Source of the DNA: Leptospirillum ferrooxidans C2-3
GTDB lineage: Bacteria > Nitrospirota > Leptospirillia > Leptospirillales > Leptospirillaceae
Reading direction: 5' to 3'
Length of the DNA stretch: 64,000 nucleotides
Assembly (NCBI RefSeq): GCF_000284315.1
Contig: NC_017094.1
Span: forward strand, 1-64,000
The translations under genes and the position numbers were made by a program. A model generated the notes under the pieces. That model saw only the letters and a program-made list of their open reading frames with translations. It was not told the origin of the DNA and searched no databases. Shown here piece after piece: positions 49,273 through 60,807 of this stretch. Positions within the stretch are counted from its first letter, which is position 1, and every line of letters begins with the position of its first letter.

Positions 49273-50270
49273 CGCCCGCCGCCTCTTCTGACAGTGTCTG
49301 CGGATTGGCTATCAAGGCGGGAAGATGGTTCGGGAGAGCTCAGCAGCAATCCGTATCGTTCAATATTGAAGTCGCATAGAGCCTGGAGGTGGTTTCGCTC
49401 TTCTTCCGCCTTGTCAGACTCTTCGAGAAGGTGGCGGAAACGTTCTTGTGGCCTTATGTAGTCAATGACAGGGCGTTTTTTCCGTATGGGCATCACATGT
49501 GTCAACTCTCCTCCCTCCATTTCGATGAGTGGAAAGAGTCCTGTTTCCACGGCAAGACGATCGATTTCGATGGCCAGATGGCTTTCATGTCCCCACCCCA
49601 GAGGGCAGGGAGAATGAATCAGGATAAATGAGGATCCTTCTTCTCCGAGCGCTTTTCTGACCTTCGATCGAAGATCGGAAGGATAGGCGATTGAGGCTGT
49701 CGCAGAATACGGAATGCGGTGGGCCGCTATAATAGACAAAAGATCTTTTTTGTAGTGTTTTTTCCCTCTGGTCCGGGAGCCGACGGGGGAGGTTGTTGTC
49801 CAGGCTCCGTGTGGGGTGGAGCCTGAGCGTTGGACGCCTGTATTCATATAAGCTTCATTATCGAAGCAGACATAAAGAACCGAGTGATTTCGTTCCAGCA
49901 TCCCGGACAGTGACTGAAATCCGATATCAAAAGTTCCTCCATCTCCGGCGAAAGCCAGAACCCGTGTGGATCGTCCCTGGGCTCTCATGGCGGCTTCTAT
50001 GCCGGAAGCGACAGCGGCAGTGTTTTCAAACAGGGAGTGTATCCACGGCGTTCTCCATGCGGACTCGGGCCAGCTGGAGCTGAAGATTTCCAGGCATCCG
50101 GTTGCGTTCGCGATAATAGTATCCGGACCAGCGGCTTCGAGGACCAATCGGGCGGCCAGGGCCTGCCCGCAACCCTGGCAGGCCCGATGTCCTGCTTCAA
50201 GCCCTGTAAACCTCGGCTGCTGTTCACGAAGGAGAGTGAGTGAAATGTTCTTTGTGGGCAGATCTTCCAT
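49263..50270 (-). CDS. 2-oxoacid:ferredoxin oxidoreductase, beta subunit
   Basis: 335 residues. The thiamine-pyrophosphate motif runs from FAGDGGTFDIGFQSLSG to SVLYVCFDNEAYMNTG. N-terminal HRACQGCGQALAAR supplies cluster cysteines. Catalyses reversible CoA-dependent decarboxylation of a 2-oxoacid (pyruvate most likely; 2-oxoglutarate or a branched acid cannot be excluded). ATG after AGAGGA. The operon order is gamma-alpha-beta-electron carrier. Confidence 0.9.
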   Translation of the reverse strand: MEDLPTKNISLTLLREQQPRFTGLEAGHRACQGCGQALAARLVLEAAGPDTIIANATGCLEIFSSSWPESAWRTPWIHSLFENTAAVASGIEAAMRAQGRSTRVLAFAGDGGTFDIGFQSLSGMLERNHSVLYVCFDNEAYMNTGVQRSGSTPHGAWTTTSPVGSRTRGKKHYKKDLLSIIAAHRIPYSATASIAYPSDLRSKVRKALGEEGSSFILIHSPCPLGWGHESHLAIEIDRLAVETGLFPLIEMEGGELTHVMPIRKKRPVIDYIRPQERFRHLLEESDKAEEERNHLQALCDFNIERYGLLLSSPEPSSRLDSQSADTVRRGGGRWT

Positions 50271-50288
50271 GATCGTCCTCTGTCTTTC

Positions 50289-51497
50289 TTATCGTTCTTC
50301 GGAGGTGTTTGTTCTGTTGAGTGGAGAGAGCTCCCGGGTGATCCGGGAAGGCTCCAGATCCGCAAAGAGAAATTCCGGAGCATCAGTTTTTTTGGAAAGG
50401 TCTACCAGTTGCCGGAGAAGGGACATGGGTAAGTCTCTTCCTCCAAGTCCGACAACGGCATTGATGATTCTGGGAGCATCTTTTTGGCCAAAAAGGGCCG
50501 ATCGGACCTCCATTCCGACAATCCCTGCGCCACCTCCGGGGGAGATGGATCGATCAAGAACAATCAATGTCCTGAGTCCATGAACCGCTTCCTGAAGCTC
50601 TTTTTGGGGAAACGGGCGAAAAGAGCGCAGTTTTAAAAGGCGGATGTCTTCTTTTCCTTCATGGGAAGACAGGGCGTCCGTAAGTGTTCCGAAAACGGAT
50701 CCCATAAGGAGAATGCCAGTTCGGCCATTTCTATTTCCGGTCACAGAAAGGAGCGCTCCTGAACGGCGTCCGGTCAGGTGAAAATAGATCTCATCTGTCT
50801 CCTTGATGACTGTGAGGGCCTTTTCAAAATCCTGATGATTGATATAACGGGCTTCGGTATAAAAGTCTGGAGAAACAATCGTTCCGACCATAATGGGAGA
50901 TTGGGAATCCAGTGTCCGTCGAAAATGAAACGGGGGAAGGAACGTGTCGATCTGTCCCTGATCAGGGAGGTCGACCGGCTCGAGAGTATGGGTCAGTGTA
51001 TATCCGTCAACACAGACCATGACCGGAATCTCCGTTTTTTCAGAGATCAGGAAGGCCTGAATGGTTGTATCCACCGCTTCCTGATTATTGGCGCAATAGA
51101 GCTGGATCCATCCGGCGTCACGAACGGACATTGAATCCTGATGGTCATTCCAGATGGAAAGAGGGGCAGAGACGGCACGGTTTGCGACGGTCAGTACGGT
51201 GGGGATCCGGAGGCCGGCAGTGTTGTAGAGAACCTCCGTCATCAGAAGGATTCCCTGAGAGGCGCTTGCGGTGTAGGAACGGGAACCGGCAGCCGAAGCG
51301 CCCATGACGACAGATGCTGCGGAAAATTCACTTTCCACGCTGATATATTGTGCGGAAAGGATGCCGTTCGCGATCATTCTTGAAATTGCCTCCACAATAT
51401 GGGTTTGGGGAGTGATCGGGTAAGCTGCGACGACCTGTGGGCGACACAGGGCCACCGCCCTGGCAATGGCCTGGGATCCTTCAAGAGCTTCAAGCAT
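50289..51497 (-). CDS. 2-oxoacid:ferredoxin oxidoreductase, alpha subunit
   Basis: 402 residues. It opens MLEALEGSQAIARAVALCRP then AAYPITPQTHIVEAIS, the alpha-subunit signature; VESEFSAASVVMGASAAGSR and FRPFPQKEL are family blocks. It forms the substrate and TPP pocket with beta. The ATG lies within the gamma gene's last codons (overlap 8 bp), so it is coupled. Confidence 0.9.
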   Translation of the reverse strand: MLEALEGSQAIARAVALCRPQVVAAYPITPQTHIVEAISRMIANGILSAQYISVESEFSAASVVMGASAAGSRSYTASASQGILLMTEVLYNTAGLRIPTVLTVANRAVSAPLSIWNDHQDSMSVRDAGWIQLYCANNQEAVDTTIQAFLISEKTEIPVMVCVDGYTLTHTLEPVDLPDQGQIDTFLPPFHFRRTLDSQSPIMVGTIVSPDFYTEARYINHQDFEKALTVIKETDEIYFHLTGRRSGALLSVTGNRNGRTGILLMGSVFGTLTDALSSHEGKEDIRLLKLRSFRPFPQKELQEAVHGLRTLIVLDRSISPGGGAGIVGMEVRSALFGQKDAPRIINAVVGLGGRDLPMSLLRQLVDLSKKTDAPEFLFADLEPSRITRELSPLNRTNTSEER

Positions 51498-52104
51498 GGG
51501 CTTGGCGTCTGGTTTCAGGGTGTGAATCCATCCATGAGCCTTCCTTGACCTGGTTTGATCCCTCCCGGACCATCTTCATGTTGGCGTCAAGAACCGGTCC
51601 GTTGAATCTTTTGGCAAGAGCCTTCTCGAGAGAGGATTGCGAAATGATCTGTGTGAGGGAAAGAAAGGCTGAAACAAGAACGGTGTTGGGAATGGATTTT
51701 CCGAGATGAGCGAGTGAGATCTCCGTTGCTCCAACAAGCTCCATTCTGGAGTCTTCCTGAAAGGAGAGTCCTCTTTCCAAAAATTGTTTTTGAATTTCAG
51801 GACGTGATTTTCTGGAGTTGACGAAAATCCCTCCGGAAGTGGCCAGTCCGCTCAGGGTTTCGGGAAGAAAAATCAGGGATTCATCGAGAATGATGAGATA
51901 ATCAGGGGAAAGAACCTGACAATGGCGGGCAAATGGGGTTTCATGGATCCGGACAAAGGCACTGATCGGCGCCCCACGTCTTTCTGCACCAAAGCTGGGA
52001 AAAGCCTGGGCATAAAGTCCGCTTTCAAAAGCGGCCAACGCGAGAAGATAGGCCGCTGAAACGCTTCCTTGCCCTCCCCTTCCATGTATCCGGATCTCAA
52101 CCAT
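51490..52104 (-). CDS. 2-oxoacid:ferredoxin oxidoreductase, gamma subunit
   Basis: 204 residues. VEIRIHGRGGQGSVSAAYLL and AFPSFGAERRGAPISAFVRI are the gamma-subunit hallmarks. First gene of the oxidoreductase set; ATG preceded by AGAGGG. A gap of about 150 bp separates it from the acyltransferase gene upstream, so the set may share the tpiA transcript. Confidence 0.9.
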   Translation of the reverse strand: MVEIRIHGRGGQGSVSAAYLLALAAFESGLYAQAFPSFGAERRGAPISAFVRIHETPFARHCQVLSPDYLIILDESLIFLPETLSGLATSGGIFVNSRKSRPEIQKQFLERGLSFQEDSRMELVGATEISLAHLGKSIPNTVLVSAFLSLTQIISQSSLEKALAKRFNGPVLDANMKMVREGSNQVKEGSWMDSHPETRRQAHA

Positions 52105-52254
52105 GGCCGGTTCCCTCTCGGGATGACTTTTTTCCAGATGTGATCAAGGAGCCTCCCATCAAAAAAGAAGATCAGAAAGAAAGGATTCGTTTCTAAAGAT
52201 TACGCCCGGCTTGTTGGAGTTGCAACGGGAGGGTTTTTGGAGTGTTGGGACTTC

Positions 52255-53229
52255 CTATCGGTTGTCGATTTTTTTTCTGGCCAATCGGTCATGGGCCAAA
52301 ACAGCAATCGCCGTTGAGAGAAGTCTTGATCGTGGAGGGTCAGAGCGGGATGTCAGCATGAGCGGAACAGAGTGGCCAGAAACAACAACTCCCGCCAGTG
52401 TTGCTCCGGCAAAATATTCCAGATTTTTTGCCAGGATGTTGCCCGATACGAGATCGGGAACGACAAGGATATCCGCTATGCCGGCAACGGGGCTTTTGAT
52501 CCCTTTTTCCGCCGAAGATTCTGTCGAGATGGCATTGTCGAAAGCGAGAGGACCATCGATGACGGCTCCACGGATCTGTCCCCTTTCGGACATTTTGGCA
52601 AGACATGCGGCATCAAGAGTGGACGGAATCGATGGATTGACGGTCTCTGTGGCAGAAAGGATCGCCACATGCGGTATTTGGACTCCCATGAGGCGTGCGA
52701 AATCGATTGCGTTTTGGGTGATGGACATCTTGGTTGAAAGATCCGGAGCGATATTGACTGCTGCATCCGTAATAAAAAGAAGCTTCGGATAGGATGGAAG
52801 CTCTGCCAAAAAAATATGGGAAAGTCTTCCCGGAAGGGGAACTTTTTTGAGAAAGGCGTGTAATAAGGTATCCGTGTGAATATGGCCTTTAAGAAGAGCC
52901 TGGACATCTCCATCAAAAAACAGGGAAGCCGCTTTATCTGCCGACTCCCGATCGGAAGCTGTTTCGATGATCTCGATGGGAACGGGTGAAGGGTTTTTGG
53001 AAAAAAAGTCATTGATGACCGATGGATTTCCCAAAAGAACAGGACGTATGAAATCTTCCCTTACAGCCTCCAGGACACCTTCAAGGACGAGTGGATCCGA
53101 GGCGTTGACGACTGCGACCCTGAGAGGGGGAGCCTTTTTCGCTTCCTCAAGGATCGAAAGAAAACTTGTGGGACGGGCAATCATTTTGGAGGAGTTGGAA
53201 TTGTCATCCTTTCCTTGAGCGGGAGCCAT
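52255..53229 (-). CDS. Phosphate acetyl/butyryl-transferase family protein
   Basis: 324 residues of the PTA/PTB fold (VAVVNASDPLVLEGVLEAV; GPLAFDNAIS; ADILVVPDLVSGNILAKNL). It transfers an acyl group between CoA and phosphate. Resemblance to the shorter butyryl-type enzyme is strong, yet the substrate is not decided by sequence; no acetate/butyrate kinase is next to it. The ATG overlaps the tpiA stop (TGATG). With the oxidoreductase operon downstream it may handle acetyl-CoA. Confidence 0.8.
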   Translation of the reverse strand: MAPAQGKDDNSNSSKMIARPTSFLSILEEAKKAPPLRVAVVNASDPLVLEGVLEAVREDFIRPVLLGNPSVINDFFSKNPSPVPIEIIETASDRESADKAASLFFDGDVQALLKGHIHTDTLLHAFLKKVPLPGRLSHIFLAELPSYPKLLFITDAAVNIAPDLSTKMSITQNAIDFARLMGVQIPHVAILSATETVNPSIPSTLDAACLAKMSERGQIRGAVIDGPLAFDNAISTESSAEKGIKSPVAGIADILVVPDLVSGNILAKNLEYFAGATLAGVVVSGHSVPLMLTSRSDPPRSRLLSTAIAVLAHDRLARKKIDNR

Positions 53230-54026
53230 CAGTGTGCTCTCTTGCTCAGGGAGCCTTCCTTGATGACAGAAGCGATTTTCTGGGCAGAATGCAGAAGTGA
53301 TTTTGGATCCAGCCAGGAACTTCCCACGAGGAATCCGGATAATTTGTCACAGGCGGATATTTCAACAATATTGTCTGAGGTAATGGATCCTCCATAAAGA
53401 AACTTGGGTCGTTCTGGCCAAGTGAACCCATCAAATCCGAATGCGGTGACTTCACAGACATCTGTCGCTCCGGCAACGATACCGGAGCCAATGGCCCAGA
53501 TCGGTTCATAGGCGAGGAAAAGGGCTGTATAGACGCCATCTTCACGAAGCAGGTTCGCCCTGTCGGCAACCGGTTGCAACTGGGTTTTGATGACATCGAA
53601 TGCCCTTCCGGATTTTCTGTCTGCGCTGGATTCTCCAAAACAGATGATTGGCATCAGACCGGCCCTCAGACAGAGGTCTGTCTTGTCGCAAACATCCTCA
53701 TCGGTTTCTCCAAAAAACCGTCTGCGCTCTGAATGTCCCAGTATGACCCCGCTGACTCCGATATCCAGAAGATTGGGAACGCCGATCTCCCCTGTAAAGG
53801 CACCGGACGTTCTTGTTGAGACGTCCTGTGCTACAACCCGGATAGGGAGTTCTTTTTCCCGGATCGACCTGACAAGATGATCGAGGTAGACGCTGGAAGG
53901 AGCGAGGGCGATTTCGATCCCCGCTTCTTCCAGTGCCGGCCAGATAGGGGAAGCTGACAGGACATCAAGGTAGTCGTTGATCTGGGCCCGAGTCATGTTC
54001 ATTTTCCAGTTTGCGACAAGAAGCAT
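53229..54026 (-). CDS. tpiA: Triosephosphate isomerase
   Basis: Interconverts dihydroxyacetone phosphate and glyceraldehyde 3-phosphate. 265 residues, with the active-site lysine in ANWKMN, His in GHSERR and Glu in AYEPIWAIGSG; the phosphate-binding LYGGSI is present. Normal length. Encoded apart from gap-pgk, which lie 4.5 kb away on the other strand. Confidence 0.95.
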   Translation of the reverse strand: MLLVANWKMNMTRAQINDYLDVLSASPIWPALEEAGIEIALAPSSVYLDHLVRSIREKELPIRVVAQDVSTRTSGAFTGEIGVPNLLDIGVSGVILGHSERRRFFGETDEDVCDKTDLCLRAGLMPIICFGESSADRKSGRAFDVIKTQLQPVADRANLLREDGVYTALFLAYEPIWAIGSGIVAGATDVCEVTAFGFDGFTWPERPKFLYGGSITSDNIVEISACDKLSGFLVGSSWLDPKSLLHSAQKIASVIKEGSLSKRAH

Positions 54027-54070
54027 TTCAACTCCTTATGTTGTATTTCTTTTTAGGGTGGGTTCATTGG

Positions 54071-54565
54071 TTAAAAAAGCTTGACATCGAACGAGCTCGT
54101 GAATTTGACCGGATGATCGGAAATATCCAGGACCATGCTGTATTGTCCTTCTTTTGTAATGGAAATTCCGGTAAACTTGATTAGGTTTGGAACACGTCCC
54201 GGGGCAAACTGGATCTGGCCGTTCAGGACGGGAGCTGCCATTCTTCCTGTATCCAGATGCTCAATTCTGGCCTGAAACGTTCGGGTCTCGGTAAGATCTG
54301 TATCGAGAAGCTGAAAAAATGTCAGGGAAGGAATGGAAAGAGGAAGTCCTCTGACTCCGATGATCGGAATCGGGTTTGCCGGATTCGGGGTATAAAGACC
54401 AATCAGTATGAGTTTGTTGGTGTTTTCGATGCGGATGTCATCGCACATGAGGGTACAGACTTCGTTGATAAACATGAATGGGAATCCTGTTTTTGGCGGT
54501 AAGGCTCTCCGCTTGGTTTGTGTTCCGGTGACAGATTCCTCCGGTGTTTTGAATTTCTTCATCAT
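54071..54565 (-). CDS. DUF6941-like protein
   Basis: 164 residues. Central motif CDDIRIENTNKLILIGLY, then LPLSIPSLTFFQLL, follows the pattern of DUF6941, small beta-rich proteins of unknown function. The first ~30 residues are basic and outside the domain; an internal ATG (54475) after CAGGA may be the true start. It is divergent from pyrE and upstream of tpiA. Confidence 0.65.
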   Translation of the reverse strand: MMKKFKTPEESVTGTQTKRRALPPKTGFPFMFINEVCTLMCDDIRIENTNKLILIGLYTPNPANPIPIIGVRGLPLSIPSLTFFQLLDTDLTETRTFQARIEHLDTGRMAAPVLNGQIQFAPGRVPNLIKFTGISITKEGQYSMVLDISDHPVKFTSSFDVKLF

Positions 54566-54650
54566 ATCTGATTTTTCATTGGATTCCTTCCCCCTTCTCC
54601 ATGGAATCAGATGAATCCTCCCCTAAAATGTTTTGAAAAAAGTGGATTGA

Positions 54651-54679
54651 TTGACTTTGATTCCCCTTTTTCGATACAA
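54651..54679 (+). promoter_or_regulatory. Possible promoter toward pyrE
   Basis: TTGACT (54651-54656) with a 16-17-bp spacer to GATACAA (about 54673-54679). Lies about 130 bp before the proposed pyrE start. Confidence 0.3.
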
Positions 54680-54811
54680 CAACCCTCTAAATGTTTTTTG
54701 GCAAGTTATGCAGTTTAGAGCAGTCAGGGAGTTCCTGAGTCATAGGACCCTTCCTGTCATAGTCGCTTTGGGTATAGTCGCTTATCTTTAAAATATTGGA
54801 ATGGCTTATCA

Positions 54812-55447
54812 TTGGCAGACCTCCGTATTTCTCCAAGGAATCAAAATCCTCAGGATCGTTCACGCACGAATCAGATTGATCGTCAGGAGCTTTTCCGGAT
54901 TCTGTACGAGCGATCTTTTTTGTATCGACCGGAAAATCCATTTGTTCTCTCATCAGGAAAGGTCAGCCCTGTCTATCTTGACGGGAAAAAGACGACCCTG
55001 GGCCATCCTCGCGCCCAGTTTCTGATTGGATCGATTCTCTTTGATCTGATAGAGCCTCTTCATCCGGATGGAGTGGGAGGACTGACTCTTGGTGCTGATC
55101 CGATCAGTGTTGCTGTTTCTCTGGTGAGTGGACTCCACCAGTGCCCGATTCCGTCTTTCGTTGTCAGAAAAGAACAGAAGGATCACGGGACAAAAAGTCC
55201 GATTGAGGGGGATCTCCCGAAGTCCGGCAGGGTGGTGGTGGTGGAAGATGTCGTAACGACTGGCGGCTCGGGGATGAAGGCCGTTCAGGCCTGCCAAAAA
55301 GGGGGATTTGAGGTGTTAAAGGTCATTTCCCTTGTCGACCGTGAAGAAGGGGGGCGTGAACTGTTCGAGTCCGCTGGCATTCCCTTCCAGGCCCTTTTTA
55401 CCCTGAGACAGTTCATCGATTATGATGGTGAGGTTCGAGGCCGTTAG
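54812..55447 (+). CDS. pyrE: Orotate phosphoribosyltransferase
   Basis: Makes orotidine 5'-phosphate from orotate and PRPP. ELFRILYERSFLY, PFVLSSGKVSPVYLDGKKT and the PRPP loop VVVVEDVVTTGGSG are diagnostic. 211 residues from TTG 54812, which lacks a good ribosome site. The conserved part starts only at about residue 22 (IDRQELF), so the actual start may be an unusual codon further in. Confidence 0.9.
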   Translation: MADLRISPRNQNPQDRSRTNQIDRQELFRILYERSFLYRPENPFVLSSGKVSPVYLDGKKTTLGHPRAQFLIGSILFDLIEPLHPDGVGGLTLGADPISVAVSLVSGLHQCPIPSFVVRKEQKDHGTKSPIEGDLPKSGRVVVVEDVVTTGGSGMKAVQACQKGGFEVLKVISLVDREEGGRELFESAGIPFQALFTLRQFIDYDGEVRGR

Positions 55448-55622
55448 CTTGAGAAGCGTTCGGATTTTTCCACATCTCTTTCCCTAATTTTTGGGGTTTT
55501 TCCGCTGAGTTTTTCAGGGCGTTGATTTTTACTTGAAATCATTGGTATCGTATCCGGTAGGGGAAAGGATCCTCTGGTCTTCTTTTGTTTGGATCTGTTT
55601 CGGGTCCAGTCGAAGGATGGAC

Positions 55623-55642
55623 AAAAAGTCGGCCGACTTTTT
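55623..55642. repeat. Perfect 20-bp palindrome
   Basis: AAAAAGTCGG followed directly by CCGACTTTTT. Sits 51 bp before the small membrane peptide gene. Could be an operator for a dimeric regulator, or part of a weak terminator of pyrE (a T run follows at once). Confidence 0.6.
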
Positions 55643-55692
55643 GGCAGTTTTTTGGAAGTCAATCATCAATCAGAGCGGAAGGAGAATTGGCC

Positions 55693-55845
55693 ATGGCTCA
55701 CGGAATGTTGGCAAATTACAAATTTGGAACCTTCACACCGCATCCCGATTTCAACGCGAATGTAACGCTTTTTGTTATTTTCGTTGTCCTTACAGGCGCG
55801 GCAGCGTTGGTGTCCTTCACCATTGTCAAGTCGTTCGAGAAGTAG
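55693..55845 (+). CDS. Single-span membrane peptide (50 residues)
   Basis: Starts MAHGMLANYKFGTFTPHPDF, then one membrane helix (VTLFVIFVVLTGAAALVSFTI) and a short basic end. ATG 55693 is 8 nt after AAGGAG, an excellent site. It resembles tiny accessory subunits of respiratory complexes in size and layout, but no such complex is nearby and it is not recognised. It stands alone between pyrE and the penicillin-binding protein. Confidence 0.65.
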   Translation: MAHGMLANYKFGTFTPHPDFNANVTLFVIFVVLTGAAALVSFTIVKSFEK

Positions 55846-56070
55846 GAATTTTTTTCAAAAAAGGCTGATTCAGCCCAGAGGCGAATTCTGAAAACGTTTT
55901 CTCCTGATGCTGTTTCCGCCGGTTTTCTTTTTGCCATCATAGATGTCTGATCCCATAGGGGGCGGGATGTCCGTAAGATCGGATATTTCGCCCCTTATTT
56001 TTTTAGGATTTCCCACCCAAAAAGTGAGACCAGAAAATATGCCCCAAACACTCTGGATACGAAACAGACA

Positions 56071-58428
56071 ATGAAAAAAAAGGTTTTCTGGTTTTTTCTG
56101 GTAATCCTGTCACTTTTGATTGTGGCGTCGGCAGGGGCAGGCTGGATCTTCATGAAGAAGATTGAAGCCGGTGTTCCGTCCGTCGCTTTTCTGAAAAGCT
56201 TTGTCCCTGTCACCACGAGTCGGATTTATGACAGGAATGGAAAGCATATCGGGAGTTTCTATCGGGAACGCCGGGAATATCTCCCGCTCAAGAATATTCC
56301 TCCGCTTGTGATCCGGGCGGTTCTTGCCGTTGAGGATGCTCATTTTTATGAGCACGGAGCGTTGGCTTATGGGTCGATTATTCGTGCGGCTGTTTCTGAT
56401 GTTTTGGCAGGCTATCTTCGGGAAGGTGCGAGTACCATTACACAGCAGCTGGCCCGAAATATTTTTCTGAATCATAAAAAAAATCTGACCAGAAAGCTGC
56501 GGGAAGCCATCCTGTCTTACCGGATAGAACGTGTGTTGACCAAGGATGAGATCCTGGAACTTTATCTGAACCAGATTTATTTTGGGGAGGGGGCTTATGG
56601 GGTTCAGGCGGCTTCACAGGCTTTTTTTGGCAAGGACATCCATGCGTTGACATTGCCGGAAGCGGCCCTGATGGCAGGTTTGATCCGCTCTCCTGTGGAA
56701 TTTTCCCCATATGCCCATCCGGGTGCCAGCAAGAGGCGCCAGCTTGTCGCACTGGAGCGAATGGAAAAGGTCGGGTACATCACTCATGAAGAGATGAAAA
56801 AAGCTTATGGCCAGCCACTCGTTTTTCGTCAAAGGATCCAGTCCAAAAATCCCAACGCCTATTTTCTTGAATATCTCAGAAGACGCCTTGAAATGACGAT
56901 GAGTGCCACCCAGTTATACGGGGGTGGTTTGCGAATCTTTACTTCTCTCGATAGCCGAATACAGGATATTGCCCTCCATGCTCTCCGGAATGGTCTCCGA
57001 ACGATAGACCGGAGAAAGGGGTTCCGCGGAGCGGTCCGCCACCTTTCTTCCCGGGAATTGCGTGAAGTGGAAAGGGAAACGGTTCCGCTTTCCACGGCGG
57101 AAAAAGGAGCATTCTCACTCGGTGGAAGAGAAGAAGTGACGATCAATTCTGTTGGGGAGAGAGGCGCCTTTTTTTCATGGGAAGGACATCCGGGCTTCAT
57201 TCCGAAAGCAAAAATGTTGTGGGCAGCCAAAGTTCTGAAGGGTCCTGATTTTGACCATGATGTGAAAGTCCTTTCTCCTTTTTCTCCGGTGGATATTCTT
57301 AAACCCGGTGATGTTGTCATGGCCCATTTGACAGGATGGATCCCGGTCAGAAAGGGATGGGGGATTTTGGCCTCTCTTGATCAGGTGCCTCTGATCCAGG
57401 GGTGTGTGGTTGCAATTGATCCAAAAACCGGCGGAATCCTTGCCATGGTGGGAGGGTACAGCTTTGGACGTTCCAAGTTCAATCGGGTTTCCCAGGCCAT
57501 CCGGCAGCCGGGTTCATCCTTTAAGATGATCGATTATGGCTCTGCTCTTGAGCATGGTTTCACACCTTCCTCAATCCTTCATGATGAACCGATTGTTTTT
57601 GCCGATCGGGCTCATCATCGGGTCTGGAGGCCCAAAGACTACGAACATGATTTTCTGGGCCCGATTCCCATGAGGAAAGCCCTGGCCGAATCCATCAATC
57701 TGGCGACCATCAGAATGGTCAGGCGCATCGGAGTCGGAAATGTCATTGCTTTTGGACGACGTCTCGGGATCACAACTCCATTGAGCCATGATCTTTCCCT
57801 GGCTCTTGGATCGTCAGGTGTCCGTCCCATTGAGCTCACGGCGGCGTATTCGGTTATTGCCAATAGTGGAATCCGGGAGCCTGTCTATTCGATCCGAAGG
57901 GTTGTCAATTTTCGGAAAACAACCGTTTTTGAGCATATTCCGTCACCCACGAAGGTTTATGATCCTGCTTACGACTACATGCTGACATCAATGCTGCAAA
58001 GTGTTATTTCCGAAGGGACCGGAAGGGATGCACTTGTTCTTCCACGTCTTCTGGCAGGAAAAACGGGAACGACCAATGATTTCAAGGACGCTTGGTTTAT
58101 CGGTTTTTCTCCTGATATTGCAGTTGGTGTCTATGTCGGTATGGATGATCACCGCTCGATGGGCAGGGGAGAGTTTGGCGCACATGCCGCCCTTCCCATC
58201 TGGATTGATATCATGAAAGGGGCATTGCCCCTTTTGCCGAATACTCCATTTACCGTTCCGGATGATATCGTCAATGTTCGCATCAATCCGGATACGGGAA
58301 GAAGAGCTCCAGAGAACAGTACGCATTTTGTCACTGAGATTTTTCGAAAAGGGGAGCTGCCTCCTCGTGAGGGAACATCGGAAAAACATCCTGATGCTGA
58401 GTTCTATAACCTTCAGGGAGCACCCTGA
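56071..58428 (+). CDS. Class A penicillin-binding protein 1A
   Basis: Bifunctional peptidoglycan synthase, 785 residues. N-terminal membrane anchor (about 4-28). Glycosyltransferase domain with catalytic Glu88 in VEDAHFYEHG, then GASTITQQLARN and YLNQIYFGEGAYGVQAA. Transpeptidase domain with SxxK (Ser482-Lys485), SIN (ESINLATI) and KTG (Lys664). A domain between the two (about 300-440) is as in PBP1A. Anchored in the inner membrane facing the periplasm. Confidence 0.93.
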   Translation: MKKKVFWFFLVILSLLIVASAGAGWIFMKKIEAGVPSVAFLKSFVPVTTSRIYDRNGKHIGSFYRERREYLPLKNIPPLVIRAVLAVEDAHFYEHGALAYGSIIRAAVSDVLAGYLREGASTITQQLARNIFLNHKKNLTRKLREAILSYRIERVLTKDEILELYLNQIYFGEGAYGVQAASQAFFGKDIHALTLPEAALMAGLIRSPVEFSPYAHPGASKRRQLVALERMEKVGYITHEEMKKAYGQPLVFRQRIQSKNPNAYFLEYLRRRLEMTMSATQLYGGGLRIFTSLDSRIQDIALHALRNGLRTIDRRKGFRGAVRHLSSRELREVERETVPLSTAEKGAFSLGGREEVTINSVGERGAFFSWEGHPGFIPKAKMLWAAKVLKGPDFDHDVKVLSPFSPVDILKPGDVVMAHLTGWIPVRKGWGILASLDQVPLIQGCVVAIDPKTGGILAMVGGYSFGRSKFNRVSQAIRQPGSSFKMIDYGSALEHGFTPSSILHDEPIVFADRAHHRVWRPKDYEHDFLGPIPMRKALAESINLATIRMVRRIGVGNVIAFGRRLGITTPLSHDLSLALGSSGVRPIELTAAYSVIANSGIREPVYSIRRVVNFRKTTVFEHIPSPTKVYDPAYDYMLTSMLQSVISEGTGRDALVLPRLLAGKTGTTNDFKDAWFIGFSPDIAVGVYVGMDDHRSMGRGEFGAHAALPIWIDIMKGALPLLPNTPFTVPDDIVNVRINPDTGRRAPENSTHFVTEIFRKGELPPREGTSEKHPDAEFYNLQGAP

Positions 58429-58461
58429 AGTGGATATTGGAGTGCAGACGATCGGGTTGTG

Positions 58462-58490
58462 TTGAAAGAGACGATGGGAACAGACATAAT
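58462..58490 (+). promoter_or_regulatory. Promoter of the gap-pgk operon
   Basis: TTGAAA (58462-58467), 17-bp spacer, CATAAT (58485-58490), 48 bp before the gap start. Confidence 0.5.
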
Positions 58491-58535
58491 TCAGGGGATA
58501 TCTTTATCCACCAGCATGTTTTTAGAAAGGAATAA

Positions 58536-60763
<2,228 letters not shown>

Positions 60764-60807
60764 CCGAAAAACGGTTTCATCCCATTTTTAAGGCTATTTG
60801 AAAGGAA

